Shown: positions 1 through 8,553 of the stretch, in pieces
How positions within the stretch are numbered: position 1 is the first letter of the stretch
Layout of the letters: every line of letters begins with the position of its first letter
Source: G965267425 sp965267425
GTDB lineage: Bacteria; Bacteroidota; Bacteroidia; Flavobacteriales_E; Vicingaceae
NCBI GenBank assembly: GCA_965267425.1
Contig: OZ253959.1
Location: 1,302,001 to 1,366,000 of the forward strand
DNA length: 64,000 bases
Direction of reading: 5' to 3'
The notes under the pieces: model-generated
Databases searched by the model: none
Told to the model about the DNA's origin: nothing
Seen by the model: only the letters and a program-made list of their open reading frames with translations
Program-made: the position numbers and the translations under genes

Positions 1-2210
1 TGAATATCACTGCTTTGCAGATTACCATCCCAATATACGATACCATCTGCTCTGTTTTCATCTCTAAACAATCCACCAACAAATGTACGTCCAGTAACAG
101 GGTCATATATTTCAGCATATGACAACTCCTTAAATGAAGGACGAGCAATGGTTTTTGAGTAAGAAGCTCTCAAATTGGTAATTTCTGATAGTGAATAAAC
201 AATGTTAATGGTTGGGAAAATGTCAAAATCATCCAATACAACTGCATTGTTCAATACAGTGTCTCCCAACTGATCTTGACCTGTGTATTTTTGAACGTAA
301 TTTTCAACTCTCACCCCAACAATTGTTTTCAAACGCTCAAATGGCATGATTTCGGTTGAAGCATAAGCTGCTGCGTAATTGACGTTAGAATTAAATTGGT
401 TTGGATTGGTAGGGAAGAAGGTAGACTCGTATGTAGTACCTGATGTAGCATCTCCGTTATGAGGCCACAAGTTATCTTCTTGGAACAACTCATTAGGATC
501 TCCAGTCAATTCTAAGTTTCTTACGTTGATTTGGAAACTTTGAATCGCAAAATCACGCTCTTTGTAAGTATAAGCGGCACCTGTTTTGAATTTAGCCTTT
601 CTGTCCAGGAATTTGTAATCCTTAGTTCCACCCACAACACTTGAGATATTTACTTCCTCAAGTGATCTCCAGATTCTTTCCGGGAATCCGGCTTCTGTTC
701 CAATTACGTAATCATCTCCTCTAATTTCATATCGTGTAAAACGAATATCGGGATCTTCAATTTTTGAGAAGGTAGGGGAGATTTTCCAATCAACGTTCCA
801 TTTTCTAGCATCGAAATAATGTTTTCCATGAAGCATTACATTCGTTAAAGACCGTTGACTGTATTCTAGGTTATTTTGGATTCCATAAAATACGGCACCC
901 TGGTCAGCATTGTAATAATCGAAGACGCCTGCTTTGGTTTCTCCATTTTGCAAGCGAAGGAAATCAATGCTGTATTTTGAGTTAGCTGTTTTGATAGCAT
1001 AACTAGCCAATCCGCTGATAAGAACATTGTTGGTACCAAAACTTCCCGTTTGCAATTCACGCACTTCCATTTCAGTTACCGTAGGGTCTGCTGATAAACC
1101 ATATCGGCCATATTCTGCATTTTCATAAAACTCAGTAGAGTTTTTGTAATTCAATGAAACATTGTATCCCATGGTAAAGTTCTTCATAGGTACTTGATTC
1201 CCAACAGTTGCTCCAATGCTATAATCCATGAAGCTATTTTCTTTCATAGCAGCCATGGTAGGGTTAAATGATTCAAGAATTTGTCTGTATCTTCTTCCAT
1301 CTTCACTATCAGGATTTCCAACTACTTCTGAGAAAAGAGGAATGTTATTGGTGGCAGGAATATCTCTGGTTCCATCATCAAAGCCTAGCCAATCTGTTTT
1401 TCCGCCTTCATAAGTTAGGTAGTTGCTGTTAAAATGGAAGTCAGGGTTGTAACCAGCGCTTACTGAAATACTTGCTTTCTTTTCTTCAGGAAAATCTTTG
1501 GTTGAGATGTTTACCACACCACCTGTAAAATCTGCTGGTAATTCAGCGCTAAAAGATTTATACACTAGAATATTGTCAATGATACTGGTTGGGAAGATGT
1601 CCATTTGAAGGGTATTTCGGTCAGGGTCAAGACCAGGAACATCTACACCGTTAAGAATGGTTTTGGTATATCTGTCACCTAAACCACGAACAAAAACGTA
1701 TTTACCTCCGGATACGGAAACACCTGAAACACGCTTAATGGAAGAGGCAGCATCACCATCACCTGTTTTTTTCAGGCTGGCAGCTGATACACCGTCCATA
1801 ACATTGGCGGATTTTTTCTTCATGGCCAAAAGGGCATTGTCTGTATTTTTTACTACTTGCGCTGTCACGGTGACACCAACGAGGTCAATTGTAGCGCTAC
1901 TCAAGCCAATATCATCAAGAATGGTGGTTTCTCCAGCTTTTACCTGAACACCTTGGATATTAACTGTTTCGTAAGAGATAAAAGAGATTTTTACGTCATA
2001 ACTTCCCGGTGCGATATTTACGTTAAACTTACCGTCCAGGTCTGTGGAGGACACCATGGTTGAACTAGAGCCTACTACAAGAGTAACACCGGGCAAAGAT
2101 TCACCTGTTTCCTTATCAAAAATCGTTCCTCTGATGTATCCATTCTGAGCAACAGAGGCAGAGACAATCGCAAAAGCAAAAACAATCAATAATGAAATAT
2201 TCAAGCGCAT
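1..2210 (-). CDS. TonB-dependent receptor, 3' end outside the window
   Basis: Outer-membrane, TonB-energised importer of an unknown ligand. The reading frame is open from an ATG at 2208-2210 to the window edge, about 736 codons. Residues 1-21 form a signal peptide ending in SVAQ. Residues 22-105 look like a CarboxypepD_reg-like carboxypeptidase-regulatory domain. Around residues 120-230 there is a plug domain with the characteristic stretch RGLGDRYTKTILNGVDVPG, followed by the start of the beta-barrel with aromatic-rich strands. It lies 109 bp downstream of a surface lipoprotein gene on the same strand, the usual arrangement for a receptor and its accessory lipoprotein. A hairpin sits between the two. 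The C-terminal part of the barrel is not visible and the substrate cannot be inferred. Confidence 0.92.
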   Translation of the reverse strand, partial: MRLNISLLIVFAFAIVSASVAQNGYIRGTIFDKETGESLPGVTLVVGSSSTMVSSTDLDGKFNVNIAPGSYDVKISFISYETVNIQGVQVKAGETTILDDIGLSSATIDLVGVTVTAQVVKNTDNALLAMKKKSANVMDGVSAASLKKTGDGDAASSIKRVSGVSVSGGKYVFVRGLGDRYTKTILNGVDVPGLDPDRNTLQMDIFPTSIIDNILVYKSFSAELPADFTGGVVNISTKDFPEEKKASISVSAGYNPDFHFNSNYLTYEGGKTDWLGFDDGTRDIPATNNIPLFSEVVGNPDSEDGRRYRQILESFNPTMAAMKENSFMDYSIGATVGNQVPMKNFTMGYNVSLNYKNSTEFYENAEYGRYGLSADPTVTEMEVRELQTGSFGTNNVLISGLASYAIKTANSKYSIDFLRLQNGETKAGVFDYYNADQGAVFYGIQNNLEYSQRSLTNVMLHGKHYFDARKWNVDWKISPTFSKIEDPDIRFTRYEIRGDDYVIGTEAGFPERIWRSLEEVNISSVVGGTKDYKFLDRKAKFKTGAAYTYKERDFAIQSFQINVRNLELTGDPNELFQEDNLWPHNGDATSGTTYESTFFPTNPNQFNSNVNYAAAYASTEIMPFERLKTIVGVRVENYVQKYTGQDQLGDTVLNNAVVLDDFDIFPTINIVYSLSEITNLRASYSKTIARPSFKELSYAEIYDPVTGRTFVGGLFRDENRADGIVYWDGNLQSSDI

Positions 2211-2249
2211 GATGTAAATTATTTTATTCTATTTATTTTAAATTCAAAA

Positions 2250-2282
2250 CTCACCGACACATCATTTAGATATGCCGGTGAG
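2250..2282 (-). terminator. Intercistronic hairpin, possible attenuator or 3' stabiliser
   Basis: CTCACCG (2250-2256) is exactly complementary to CGGTGAG (2276-2282), giving a 7-bp GC-rich stem with a 19-nt loop between the lipoprotein stop and the receptor start. On the minus strand it is followed by TTTTGAATTT, an imperfect T-run. It could let the lipoprotein be made in excess over the receptor. The weak T-run makes full termination uncertain. Confidence 0.4.
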
Positions 2283-2319
2283 GTATAATTTCATTCTATT
2301 TAAGAACTCGCTTCCTCAT

Positions 2320-3555
2320 CTAGAAATCGGCTAGGCCACCTTCGGCATCAGCCCAAGTCCATCCTGCGAAAGCAGATTTATCAGCTCCTACAGTGTTCGC
2401 AGTTCCTACATCCGTAGTAAATGCATCACTACCATCTTTGAAGTAATCCGCAACTGTTTCTCCGTCAGGGATATCAGCTTCGAAGTTGGTAAATACACAA
2501 GTGTAATCTGTAGGTAATTCGTCAAAGTCTTGTCCAGAATCCAATCCGAAGAAGTAGATTCCATCCATATCAACAAAAGAGTTTGCATCTAAGTCAACCA
2601 AGCCATCTGCTCCGTCAGCAAAAACAGAAACATTTTTGATGGTGTGCTTAGCAGCCAAAGAACCTTCTGGTCCATCTAACTCAAAACACTCATCACCAGC
2701 GTTAACAACAATGGCGTTTGTTAATGTACCAGCCCAGGATTGGTCAGTATCAATGGCATCGTCACCAGCATTCCATACCAAAGCGTTAGTAACGTTAACC
2801 GTTCCACCAAACCACTCGATTCCATCGTCTTGGTTGGCAACAACTTCAACATTTTCAATAACGGTTCCATTTCCAACTCCACCAAGTGTCAAACCATTGA
2901 TTTCGTTTCCTTCACCAATATTAGAACCTCCATGACGGATAGAAACATATTTGATAACACCAGAGTTATCAGCGGCATCAGAACCACCATAAAGTCCATT
3001 TTGATCTGAAGGAGGAATACCTTCAATTTGCACAGCGTCAGCATCAGCAGAGATAGGAGCATTTCCCAAAATAATCAAACCACCCCAAAGACCATCAAGG
3101 TCAGTAGCAAGGTTTGGACTTGAAATCTCTCCCGGCATGATGTCATCAGCGATAGATGTGAAAATAATTGGCTCAGCAGCCGTACCTTCAGCCATCAATT
3201 TACCACCTCTTGCAATAAGCAATGCTGTAGCGTTGGCTCCTGTTCCGGCTTCACCTTTAATTACAGTACCAGGCTCAATTGTCAACGTAACACCGTCAAC
3301 AACAGCTACTCTGCTGGCTAGAACATATACTTTGTCTTTTGTCCAAGTAGCATCAGAAGTGATGTTATCTTCAATAACTACTTCATCATCATTTGAAGAT
3401 GCATATACACATGAACCATCGTCATCTTTTGCATCGGCATCAAAATTAGTAGCGGTTGAGTCAGTACACCCTTCCTTCTTACATGAATTGAAAAATAGAG
3501 TTGAACCCGCAAGGAGGATTAACCCTAGAAATTTTGTTGTGTTTAGTTTCATCAT
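2320..3555 (-). CDS. Surface lipoprotein with beta-helix-like domain, partner of TonB receptor
   Basis: A 411-aa predicted lipoprotein. A hydrophobic N-terminal segment ends at FFNSC with lipidation at Cys25. It is followed by a GCTD...DDGSC acidic cysteine motif (residues 29-48), seen in many secreted Bacteroidota proteins and probably calcium-binding. The rest is rich in G, N, V and D, with repeating short strands such as NGLTLGGVGNGTVIENVEVV, consistent with a right-handed parallel beta-helix. Polypeptides of this type are often found directly upstream of a TonB-dependent receptor, as here. The function is not known. A role in capturing ligand for the receptor is inference from context only. 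Confidence 0.8.
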   Translation of the reverse strand: MMKLNTTKFLGLILLAGSTLFFNSCKKEGCTDSTATNFDADAKDDDGSCVYASSNDDEVVIEDNITSDATWTKDKVYVLASRVAVVDGVTLTIEPGTVIKGEAGTGANATALLIARGGKLMAEGTAAEPIIFTSIADDIMPGEISSPNLATDLDGLWGGLIILGNAPISADADAVQIEGIPPSDQNGLYGGSDAADNSGVIKYVSIRHGGSNIGEGNEINGLTLGGVGNGTVIENVEVVANQDDGIEWFGGTVNVTNALVWNAGDDAIDTDQSWAGTLTNAIVVNAGDECFELDGPEGSLAAKHTIKNVSVFADGADGLVDLDANSFVDMDGIYFFGLDSGQDFDELPTDYTCVFTNFEADIPDGETVADYFKDGSDAFTTDVGTANTVGADKSAFAGWTWADAEGGLADF

Positions 3556-3898
3556 TTTGTGATTTTTATTTGCGACAAAGAAAGATGTCCAACGTTAAGT
3601 AAACATTAACAACGTATTATTAAAAGTTTAATTGATTGAGATCAAAAAGGGGCTTTTATTGCAGCAATATTAAGGGAAAGAGAAGATTTTGGACAATGAG
3701 ATATCAACCCTTAACAACAAGAATTTATGACAACCAAGCGGCTAGTCAAAAGAAGCAAAAAAAGGAACGAAATTCAGGCAGTAAAAATACTCAAAATAGA
3801 TGAAGTTGAATCCATAATTTTTTTATCAAAAAAATGATCAGAACATTGAAACATATATTGCATAATTTTGATCAGTTTCGAACAATAATTATTATCAA
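3556..3898. other. Divergent intergenic region, lipoprotein/receptor operon and msrA
   Basis: 343 bp without a gene between divergent transcription units. On the minus strand CAAAGAAA at 3576-3583 is a 7-of-8 match to the -7 box (TTTCTTTG when read on that strand) for the lipoprotein-receptor operon. On the plus strand an exact -7 box precedes msrA. The middle is A-rich and I see no ORF or strong hairpin in it. Confidence 0.5.
3863..3870 (+). promoter_or_regulatory. Candidate sigma-A -7 box of msrA
   Basis: TAATTTTG is an exact match to the Bacteroidota TAnnTTTG -7 consensus, 28 nt upstream of the msrA ATG. A TTG at 3846-3848 is only 14 nt upstream, shorter than the usual spacing, so the -33 element is uncertain. 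Confidence 0.45.
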
Positions 3899-4435
3899 AT
3901 GAGTTCACAACAAATCACATTAGGTGCGGGTTGTTTTTGGTGCGTTGAAGCCATTTACAAAAAATTAAATGGAGTAGTGGAGGTACAATCGGGATATTCA
4001 GGTGGTCATCAAGAAAATCCTACCTATAAAGAAGTTTGTGCCGAAACCACCGGACATGCGGAAGTATGTCAATTGATCTATGATGACACCGTCATTTCCA
4101 TTGAAGAGATATTGGCCGTATTTTTTCAAATACACGATCCAACCACATTAAACAGGCAAGGCAATGATGTTGGCACACAATATCGTTCGGTCATATTTTA
4201 CCATTCAGAAGAACAAAAACAGATTGCTGAAGAATTTATCAAGCAATTAACTGACATTGGGAAATACGCAAACAAAATTGTTACGCAGGTAGAGCCTTTT
4301 GAAAAATTCTATCAGGCTGAAGATTACCACAATGATTATTTTGATTTGCACGGCGAGCAACCTTACTGTCAATTTGTGGTAAAGCCAAAAGTAGAGAAGT
4401 TCGAAAAGCTGTTTGCAGACAAATTAAAATCATAA
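3899..4435 (+). CDS. msrA: Peptide-methionine (S)-S-oxide reductase MsrA
   Basis: Reduces methionine-S-sulfoxide in oxidised proteins, a cytoplasmic repair enzyme. The 178-aa length is typical. The GCFWC motif places the catalytic Cys at residue 12, followed by the family blocks YSGGHQENPTYKEVC, TTGHAEV, FFQIHDPTTLNRQGNDVGTQYRS and AEDYHNDY. A resolving cysteine is probably in QPYCQF near the C-terminus. There is no signal peptide. It is transcribed away from the receptor operon and followed, 78 bp later, by a universal stress protein gene, suggesting a local stress-response pair that need not be one operon. Confidence 0.97.
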   Translation: MSSQQITLGAGCFWCVEAIYKKLNGVVEVQSGYSGGHQENPTYKEVCAETTGHAEVCQLIYDDTVISIEEILAVFFQIHDPTTLNRQGNDVGTQYRSVIFYHSEEQKQIAEEFIKQLTDIGKYANKIVTQVEPFEKFYQAEDYHNDYFDLHGEQPYCQFVVKPKVEKFEKLFADKLKS

Positions 4436-4513
4436 AAAAAGAAGGAAATAATCATCTTTTAAAAATTTAAAAAATAAGATCATTGTTTATCTTGGTGGCA
4501 AATTATTTATTCT

Positions 4514-5332
4514 ATGAACGTCCTGTTGCCAGTTGATTTTTCTGAAAATTCCCGAAGAGCAATAGACTTTGCTGTTGCTGCTTTGGCTTCAAGTGAAACG
4601 TATTTTTATATGTTGAATGTTTATTCCATGCCACATGGTACATCAAACACCATGTTTGTTTCATTAAAGGATGAAATGAAAAAGGATGCAGAGCAAGATA
4701 TGGCCAAAGAATTGGCATATGTAAAAGATAAATACCCACGAATGAATTTTTCCGGGCTGGCAGTGTATGGAGATTTTATTGACGATTGCAATAGTTTCAT
4801 TAAAAGGGAGAATATATCTGTGGTTGTGATGGGTACGAAGGGAGCTTCCGGAATGCAAGAGGTGCTGATTGGCAGTAATGCATCAGAGGCTGTTCAAAAT
4901 CTTACTGCTCCGGTATTGACCGTTCCTATGCAATGTGAACTTTCTTCACCTAATAAGGCGGTGCTGGCTGTGGATTATCTGGATATGCAAAATGACACCA
5001 TTCACCAACTGAATGAATTGATGCAGCAAATTGGGGTGCAAGAATTGTTTGTGGTTCATGTCAAAGATCCGGAAGATGAGACAGAAGTGAACAAAAATGA
5101 AATTGAAGCTCAATTAAGTGACGCTCTAAAAGGTGTTGATTTCAGTTTTCATACCGTAGAAAATGAAAACGTAGAAGACGGAATCAAGCAATTCAGGGAA
5201 GAAGTTGATGGGGAAATGGTGATTGTCATTAACAGGATGAAAGGCTTATGGGGAAGATTATTTAAAACAGCCCATTCTAAAAAGCTGGCCATGCATACCA
5301 ACATTTCATTGTTGGTTCTTCATGAACAATAG
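4514..5332 (+). CDS. Universal stress protein, tandem UspA domains
   Basis: A 272-aa cytoplasmic protein with two Usp domains. The first starts NVLLPVDFSENSRRAIDFA and ends in VVMGTKGASGMQEVLIGSNASEAVQNLTAPVLTVP, which keeps the G-x2-G-x9-GS nucleotide-binding signature. The second domain (about residues 150-272) is more divergent and ends in an RMKGLWGRLFKTAHSKKL segment without the classical glycine signature. Double-domain Usp proteins of this length are common in Bacteroidota, and only the first domain probably binds ATP. The stop lies 5 bp from the stop of the convergent downstream gene. Confidence 0.9.
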   Translation: MNVLLPVDFSENSRRAIDFAVAALASSETYFYMLNVYSMPHGTSNTMFVSLKDEMKKDAEQDMAKELAYVKDKYPRMNFSGLAVYGDFIDDCNSFIKRENISVVVMGTKGASGMQEVLIGSNASEAVQNLTAPVLTVPMQCELSSPNKAVLAVDYLDMQNDTIHQLNELMQQIGVQELFVVHVKDPEDETEVNKNEIEAQLSDALKGVDFSFHTVENENVEDGIKQFREEVDGEMVIVINRMKGLWGRLFKTAHSKKLAMHTNISLLVLHEQ

Positions 5333-5337
5333 ATTGT

Positions 5338-5844
5338 TTAGTCAAATTTGAGACTTGCACCGAGCATGACTCCTATGAGTTCCATACCTCCCTGTACTTC
5401 TAAATTAACTGCCCAGTTGCTGAAATAGTAACGACCTCCAATTTGAGCACCTGCACCAATACCGGTATTGTCGGTTTCAATGATAACATAGTCTTCCGGT
5501 GAAGACCATTTGTAAAATCCTACATTCAACCCCGCGTATGCATCCCATTTGGAATTATCCAGATTTAAAGCCGTATTAAAGTGATAGTTTCCATTAAATG
5601 AAAAACCCCAAATGAAATGATCAAAGTTTGCGGTATCTCCTGACTCCTCAAAAATTCTCACATTACCATTTAGACCAACCGTAATGTCATTATGTATGGC
5701 TACATCATAACCCACATAAAAAGGAATACCTTCCAGAAAATACCCGGTTCCAAAATTGAGTTGATCCAAATCATCTTCCAATGGACTTTGCGCATGACAA
5801 AGCCAACCTGACAGGAGCAACACAATACTGATTACATACTTCAT
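5338..5844 (-). CDS. Small outer-membrane beta-barrel-like protein
   Basis: A 168-aa exported protein of unknown function. The signal peptide is residues 1-18 (ends LCHAQ). The mature part alternates hydrophobic and polar residues with many aromatics and glycines (IPFYVGYDVAIHNDITVGL, IGGRYYFSNWAVNLEVQGGM) and ends in a charged/aromatic C-terminus (ASLKFD), as expected for a small 8-stranded barrel. No enzyme motif is visible. It is monocistronic, convergent with the Usp gene. Confidence 0.6.
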   Translation of the reverse strand: MKYVISIVLLLSGWLCHAQSPLEDDLDQLNFGTGYFLEGIPFYVGYDVAIHNDITVGLNGNVRIFEESGDTANFDHFIWGFSFNGNYHFNTALNLDNSKWDAYAGLNVGFYKWSSPEDYVIIETDNTGIGAGAQIGGRYYFSNWAVNLEVQGGMELIGVMLGASLKFD

Positions 5845-6031
5845 TTAACGATGATCCTTCAATTGCATGCAATATAAAAAATAAAATTCCGAGCATACAA
5901 ACAGTTTTGAATTAATATCAACCAAGCTATCTTAATATCTTTCAAGTTTGCCGTGATTTCTATTTCATGCTATTCGTTGTTGAATGCAAGACGATATTTG
6001 TATATTTAAAAAAGCTAAATGGAACATTGTT

Positions 6032-6268
6032 ATGAACGAACCTAAAATTGCTCAGAAAACACCTTTTGTAGAAAATATTGAGCCTGGAAATTATGCCTGG
6101 TGTGCCTGCGGACTAAGCAGCAAACAACCCTATTGTGATGGTTCTCACCAGGGCACGGATTTTAGTCCAGTGGTTGAAAAAATTGATGAAGCCAAAACTG
6201 TGGCTTGGTGTGGTTGTAAAAACAGTAGCAACAAACCTTTTTGCGACGGTTCTCATTCCAAACTTTAG
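6032..6268 (+). CDS. CDGSH iron-sulfur domain protein, two CDGSH motifs
   Basis: A 78-aa protein binding [2Fe-2S] clusters of the mitoNEET/CISD type. Two full motifs are present: CACGLSSKQPYCDGSH and CGCKNSSNKPFCDGSH, each C-x-C-x8-9-CDGSH with three cysteines and one histidine as ligands, so two clusters are expected. An upstream ATG at 5984 is in frame, but a near-consensus -7 box (GATATTTG, 5993-6000) overlaps that extension. I therefore place the start at 6032, MNEPKIAQ. It is a stand-alone gene; redox or cluster-transfer roles are known for the family but not shown here. Confidence 0.9.
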   Translation: MNEPKIAQKTPFVENIEPGNYAWCACGLSSKQPYCDGSHQGTDFSPVVEKIDEAKTVAWCGCKNSSNKPFCDGSHSKL

Positions 6269-6272
6269 GGTT

Positions 6273-6821
6273 TTACTTTTTTAGTTTGACCTGACAATTT
6301 TCTCCTTCTAATACAGATAGGTCTTTCATGGCATGGATTTCATTAGAAGCCTCCTTGAACTCTGCAGCTGTTCTGAATTTAAACAGTTTTCTGGTTTTGG
6401 CTTCCAGAAATCTCCGAATGTCTTCGTTCGTTTCCAATAGTAATCCAGGAACTTTTGCAGGTTTGTGATTTTCGTCCATGGCTACCATGGTAAAAAAGGA
6501 AGTATTGGTGTGCTTAACATGCCCCTCCTTAAAATTCTCTGCCACTGCTTTGATGCCCACAATCATGGAAGACTTTCCAACGTAATTGACTGAAGCATGC
6601 AACTGAATCATTTCTCCAACTTCAACGGCTTGTAAAAAATCTACTGTATCAATTGAAGCTGTTACACAATAATTTCCTGCATGTTTCGAAGCACATACAT
6701 AAGCCACCTTATCCATTAAAGAAAGTAACATGCCACCGTGGACCTTGCCACCAAAATTAGTGTACGACGGAATCATTAATTCTGATATGATGGTTCGTGA
6801 ATAAGCAACTGAGCGGTACAT
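6273..6821 (-). CDS. Acyl-CoA thioesterase, hotdog fold (YciA/BFIT type)
   Basis: A 182-aa cytosolic hotdog-fold thioesterase that hydrolyses acyl-CoA. The block FGGKVHGGMLLSLMDKVAYVCASKHAG holds the HGG...MD catalytic signature on the central helix. VTASIDTVDFLQAVEVGEMI and VNYVGKSSMIVGI are the expected following strands. The C-terminal 60 residues are a charged extension typical of this subfamily. Convergent with the CDGSH gene (4 bp between stops) and 53 bp downstream of the transporter gene on the same strand. Substrate chain length cannot be told. Confidence 0.9.
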   Translation of the reverse strand: MYRSVAYSRTIISELMIPSYTNFGGKVHGGMLLSLMDKVAYVCASKHAGNYCVTASIDTVDFLQAVEVGEMIQLHASVNYVGKSSMIVGIKAVAENFKEGHVKHTNTSFFTMVAMDENHKPAKVPGLLLETNEDIRRFLEAKTRKLFKFRTAAEFKEASNEIHAMKDLSVLEGENCQVKLKK

Positions 6822-6874
6822 AGGAAATCGTTTGTTTGTTCTAAGGTATAAATATCAATTGGTTGCTGGTCTAT

Positions 6875-8125
6875 TTAGGCAACGAATTTTGTGAATAGAA
6901 ACAATATACTGAAGCCAATGAGAAAGTTCATTCCCAATAAACTTAGCCATCGCAGCCAGGGTTTTGGTTTGTGTTTTTCCAAGATATCGGTTTTTGTTAC
7001 AACCAGGTAATTCAAATAAGCAAACAAAGGAGCGGCGAGAAAGGAAATTACGGTAGCCAGATCGATTAATTTCTTCATTTCCTTGGCACTAAAAAAACTG
7101 ATGATCCATATTGACAATACCGTGCATATAACTATGGTAATGACATGCCACTTTTTTTCTGACAATTTTGTTTTGAATAAAATGGAAATACTACCAGCCA
7201 ATGCTCTGGGATATGCATCTAATAAGGCAAGCGTTGTAGAAAACATCGTGATAAATGCAATAAATGCAATAATTCCACGACTCCATTCTCCAATTGAAAC
7301 GGTGTATAATTCTACGAGTTGTTTACTGAATGCAATGCCTGAAGCTTCAAATTGTTCTCCTGATTGAAACATGAGCAATGCACCTAAACTCAGAAAGATA
7401 AGCGCCAAGATAGCCGTGGTTATGTATCCAACATGAAAATCCAATAGGGCATCGCCCATATTTAGTTGTTTCGGGCGATTTCTGAATTTTTCTTGTGTCC
7501 ACAGGGAGGAAAATACAGAAGCCTCAATTGGGGCAGGCATCCAACCCATTAGTGCTAGTAGAAATCCGATTCCTATTGTATTCCATATTTCGGGAGGAAT
7601 TTGTTTGGATTCCATTCCGGTGTCGGTTGAAAAAGCCAATGCAAAAGCAATTACAGTGGTCAGCGCCAAAAGTGAAATGAGCACTTTCATAAAATTATCA
7701 AGTAGTTGATATTTACCGATAATTAATACCGCTGCGCACAATATTAAAAGACCAGTTGAAATGAGCAATGGAGAGGCTTGTAATTCGAAAAAATACGCGC
7801 ACAATCCTGCGCAGACAAAGGTAACGGCTGCGGTATTTATCAAAGCGGTTACGATGCAAACGGCAAAAAAGGCATTCAAGGCCCACTTTCCTAACTTTTT
7901 GTATCCAGTCAATAAATTTTCCCCTGTAGATGCTGTATACCGATGTCCATATTCAAAAAAGGGGTATTTCAGCAAATTTGTGAGCAAGACCAATCCAAGC
8001 AAGGTGAAGCCATATGTTGCACCGGCTCTGGTTGATTGAATCAAATGTGAACCACCAATGGCAATGCCAGCAAATAGAATTCCTGGTCCAATCTTGTGAT
8101 ATACCCGAATGATTGCCCCGATCAT
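6875..8125 (-). CDS. Nramp-family transporter lacking the DPGN metal-binding motif
   Basis: A 416-aa polytopic inner-membrane protein with about 11 hydrophobic segments. The first segment, GPGILFAGIAIGGSHLIQST (residues 13-32), aligns with Nramp TM1, and the following text (RAGATYGFTLL, then a TGENL block) fits the family. Where canonical Mn/Fe Nramp transporters have DPGN, this protein has GGSH (residues 24-27). In TM6 it reads MGWMPAPIEASVF instead of the canonical A-x-x-M-P-H. It is therefore a divergent Nramp-related protein. The transported ion should not be assumed to be Mn or Fe. The start is the first ATG of an open frame. Confidence 0.85.
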   Translation of the reverse strand: MIGAIIRVYHKIGPGILFAGIAIGGSHLIQSTRAGATYGFTLLGLVLLTNLLKYPFFEYGHRYTASTGENLLTGYKKLGKWALNAFFAVCIVTALINTAAVTFVCAGLCAYFFELQASPLLISTGLLILCAAVLIIGKYQLLDNFMKVLISLLALTTVIAFALAFSTDTGMESKQIPPEIWNTIGIGFLLALMGWMPAPIEASVFSSLWTQEKFRNRPKQLNMGDALLDFHVGYITTAILALIFLSLGALLMFQSGEQFEASGIAFSKQLVELYTVSIGEWSRGIIAFIAFITMFSTTLALLDAYPRALAGSISILFKTKLSEKKWHVITIVICTVLSIWIISFFSAKEMKKLIDLATVISFLAAPLFAYLNYLVVTKTDILEKHKPKPWLRWLSLLGMNFLIGFSILFLFTKFVA

Positions 8126-8227
8126 AATACGAATATAGAAGATTGCATGAAATGAAAGATGCCTTAATGCTTGAGGGATTCAGTCTGGAATGAAATGTTT
8201 ATTTTCAACGTAATTAATTCATGTGTC

Positions 8228-8551
8228 ATGGATAAAAAGGAATTGGAGAAAGCCATACAAATAGAGTTGGATAAGACGGCTTCTTTGATCAAAGATTTGG
8301 AAAATGAGGTCAAACCCATAGCTCCTGAAAACGCCATAGGGCGGGTAAGTCGAATGGATGCCATCAATAACAAAAGTGTAAATGAAGCTGCATTAAACGA
8401 AGCGCGGAAAAAGTTTGCTCAGTTGCAATTTGCCCAAAGTCGCTTGGAAGATGACGACTTTGGACTTTGTTCTCGTTGTGGCAATCAGATTCCTGTTGGA
8501 CGATTATTATTTATGCCACAAAGTCGATTGTGCGTCAATTGTGCGCATTAA
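8228..8551 (+). CDS. TraR/DksA-type zinc-finger protein
   Basis: A 107-aa DksA/TraR-like protein. The N-terminal half (MDKKELEKAIQIEL...) is a predicted coiled coil with an acidic turn. The C-terminus is a four-cysteine zinc finger, CSRC-x17-CVNC. Family members bind RNA polymerase through the secondary channel and modulate initiation with ppGpp. The coiled-coil tip here (PIAPENAIGRVSRMD) lacks an obvious DxxDxA motif of true DksA, so activity may differ. An in-frame ATG at 8171 exists, but family length and the N-terminal MDKKEL favour 8228. The stop is 3 bp from that of phoH on the opposite strand. Confidence 0.88.
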   Translation: MDKKELEKAIQIELDKTASLIKDLENEVKPIAPENAIGRVSRMDAINNKSVNEAALNEARKKFAQLQFAQSRLEDDDFGLCSRCGNQIPVGRLLFMPQSRLCVNCAH

Positions 8552-8553
8552 AT

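Noticed and set aside
5984..6031. Longer N-terminus of the CDGSH protein
   Set aside because: The extension overlaps a -7-like box and is not part of the family.
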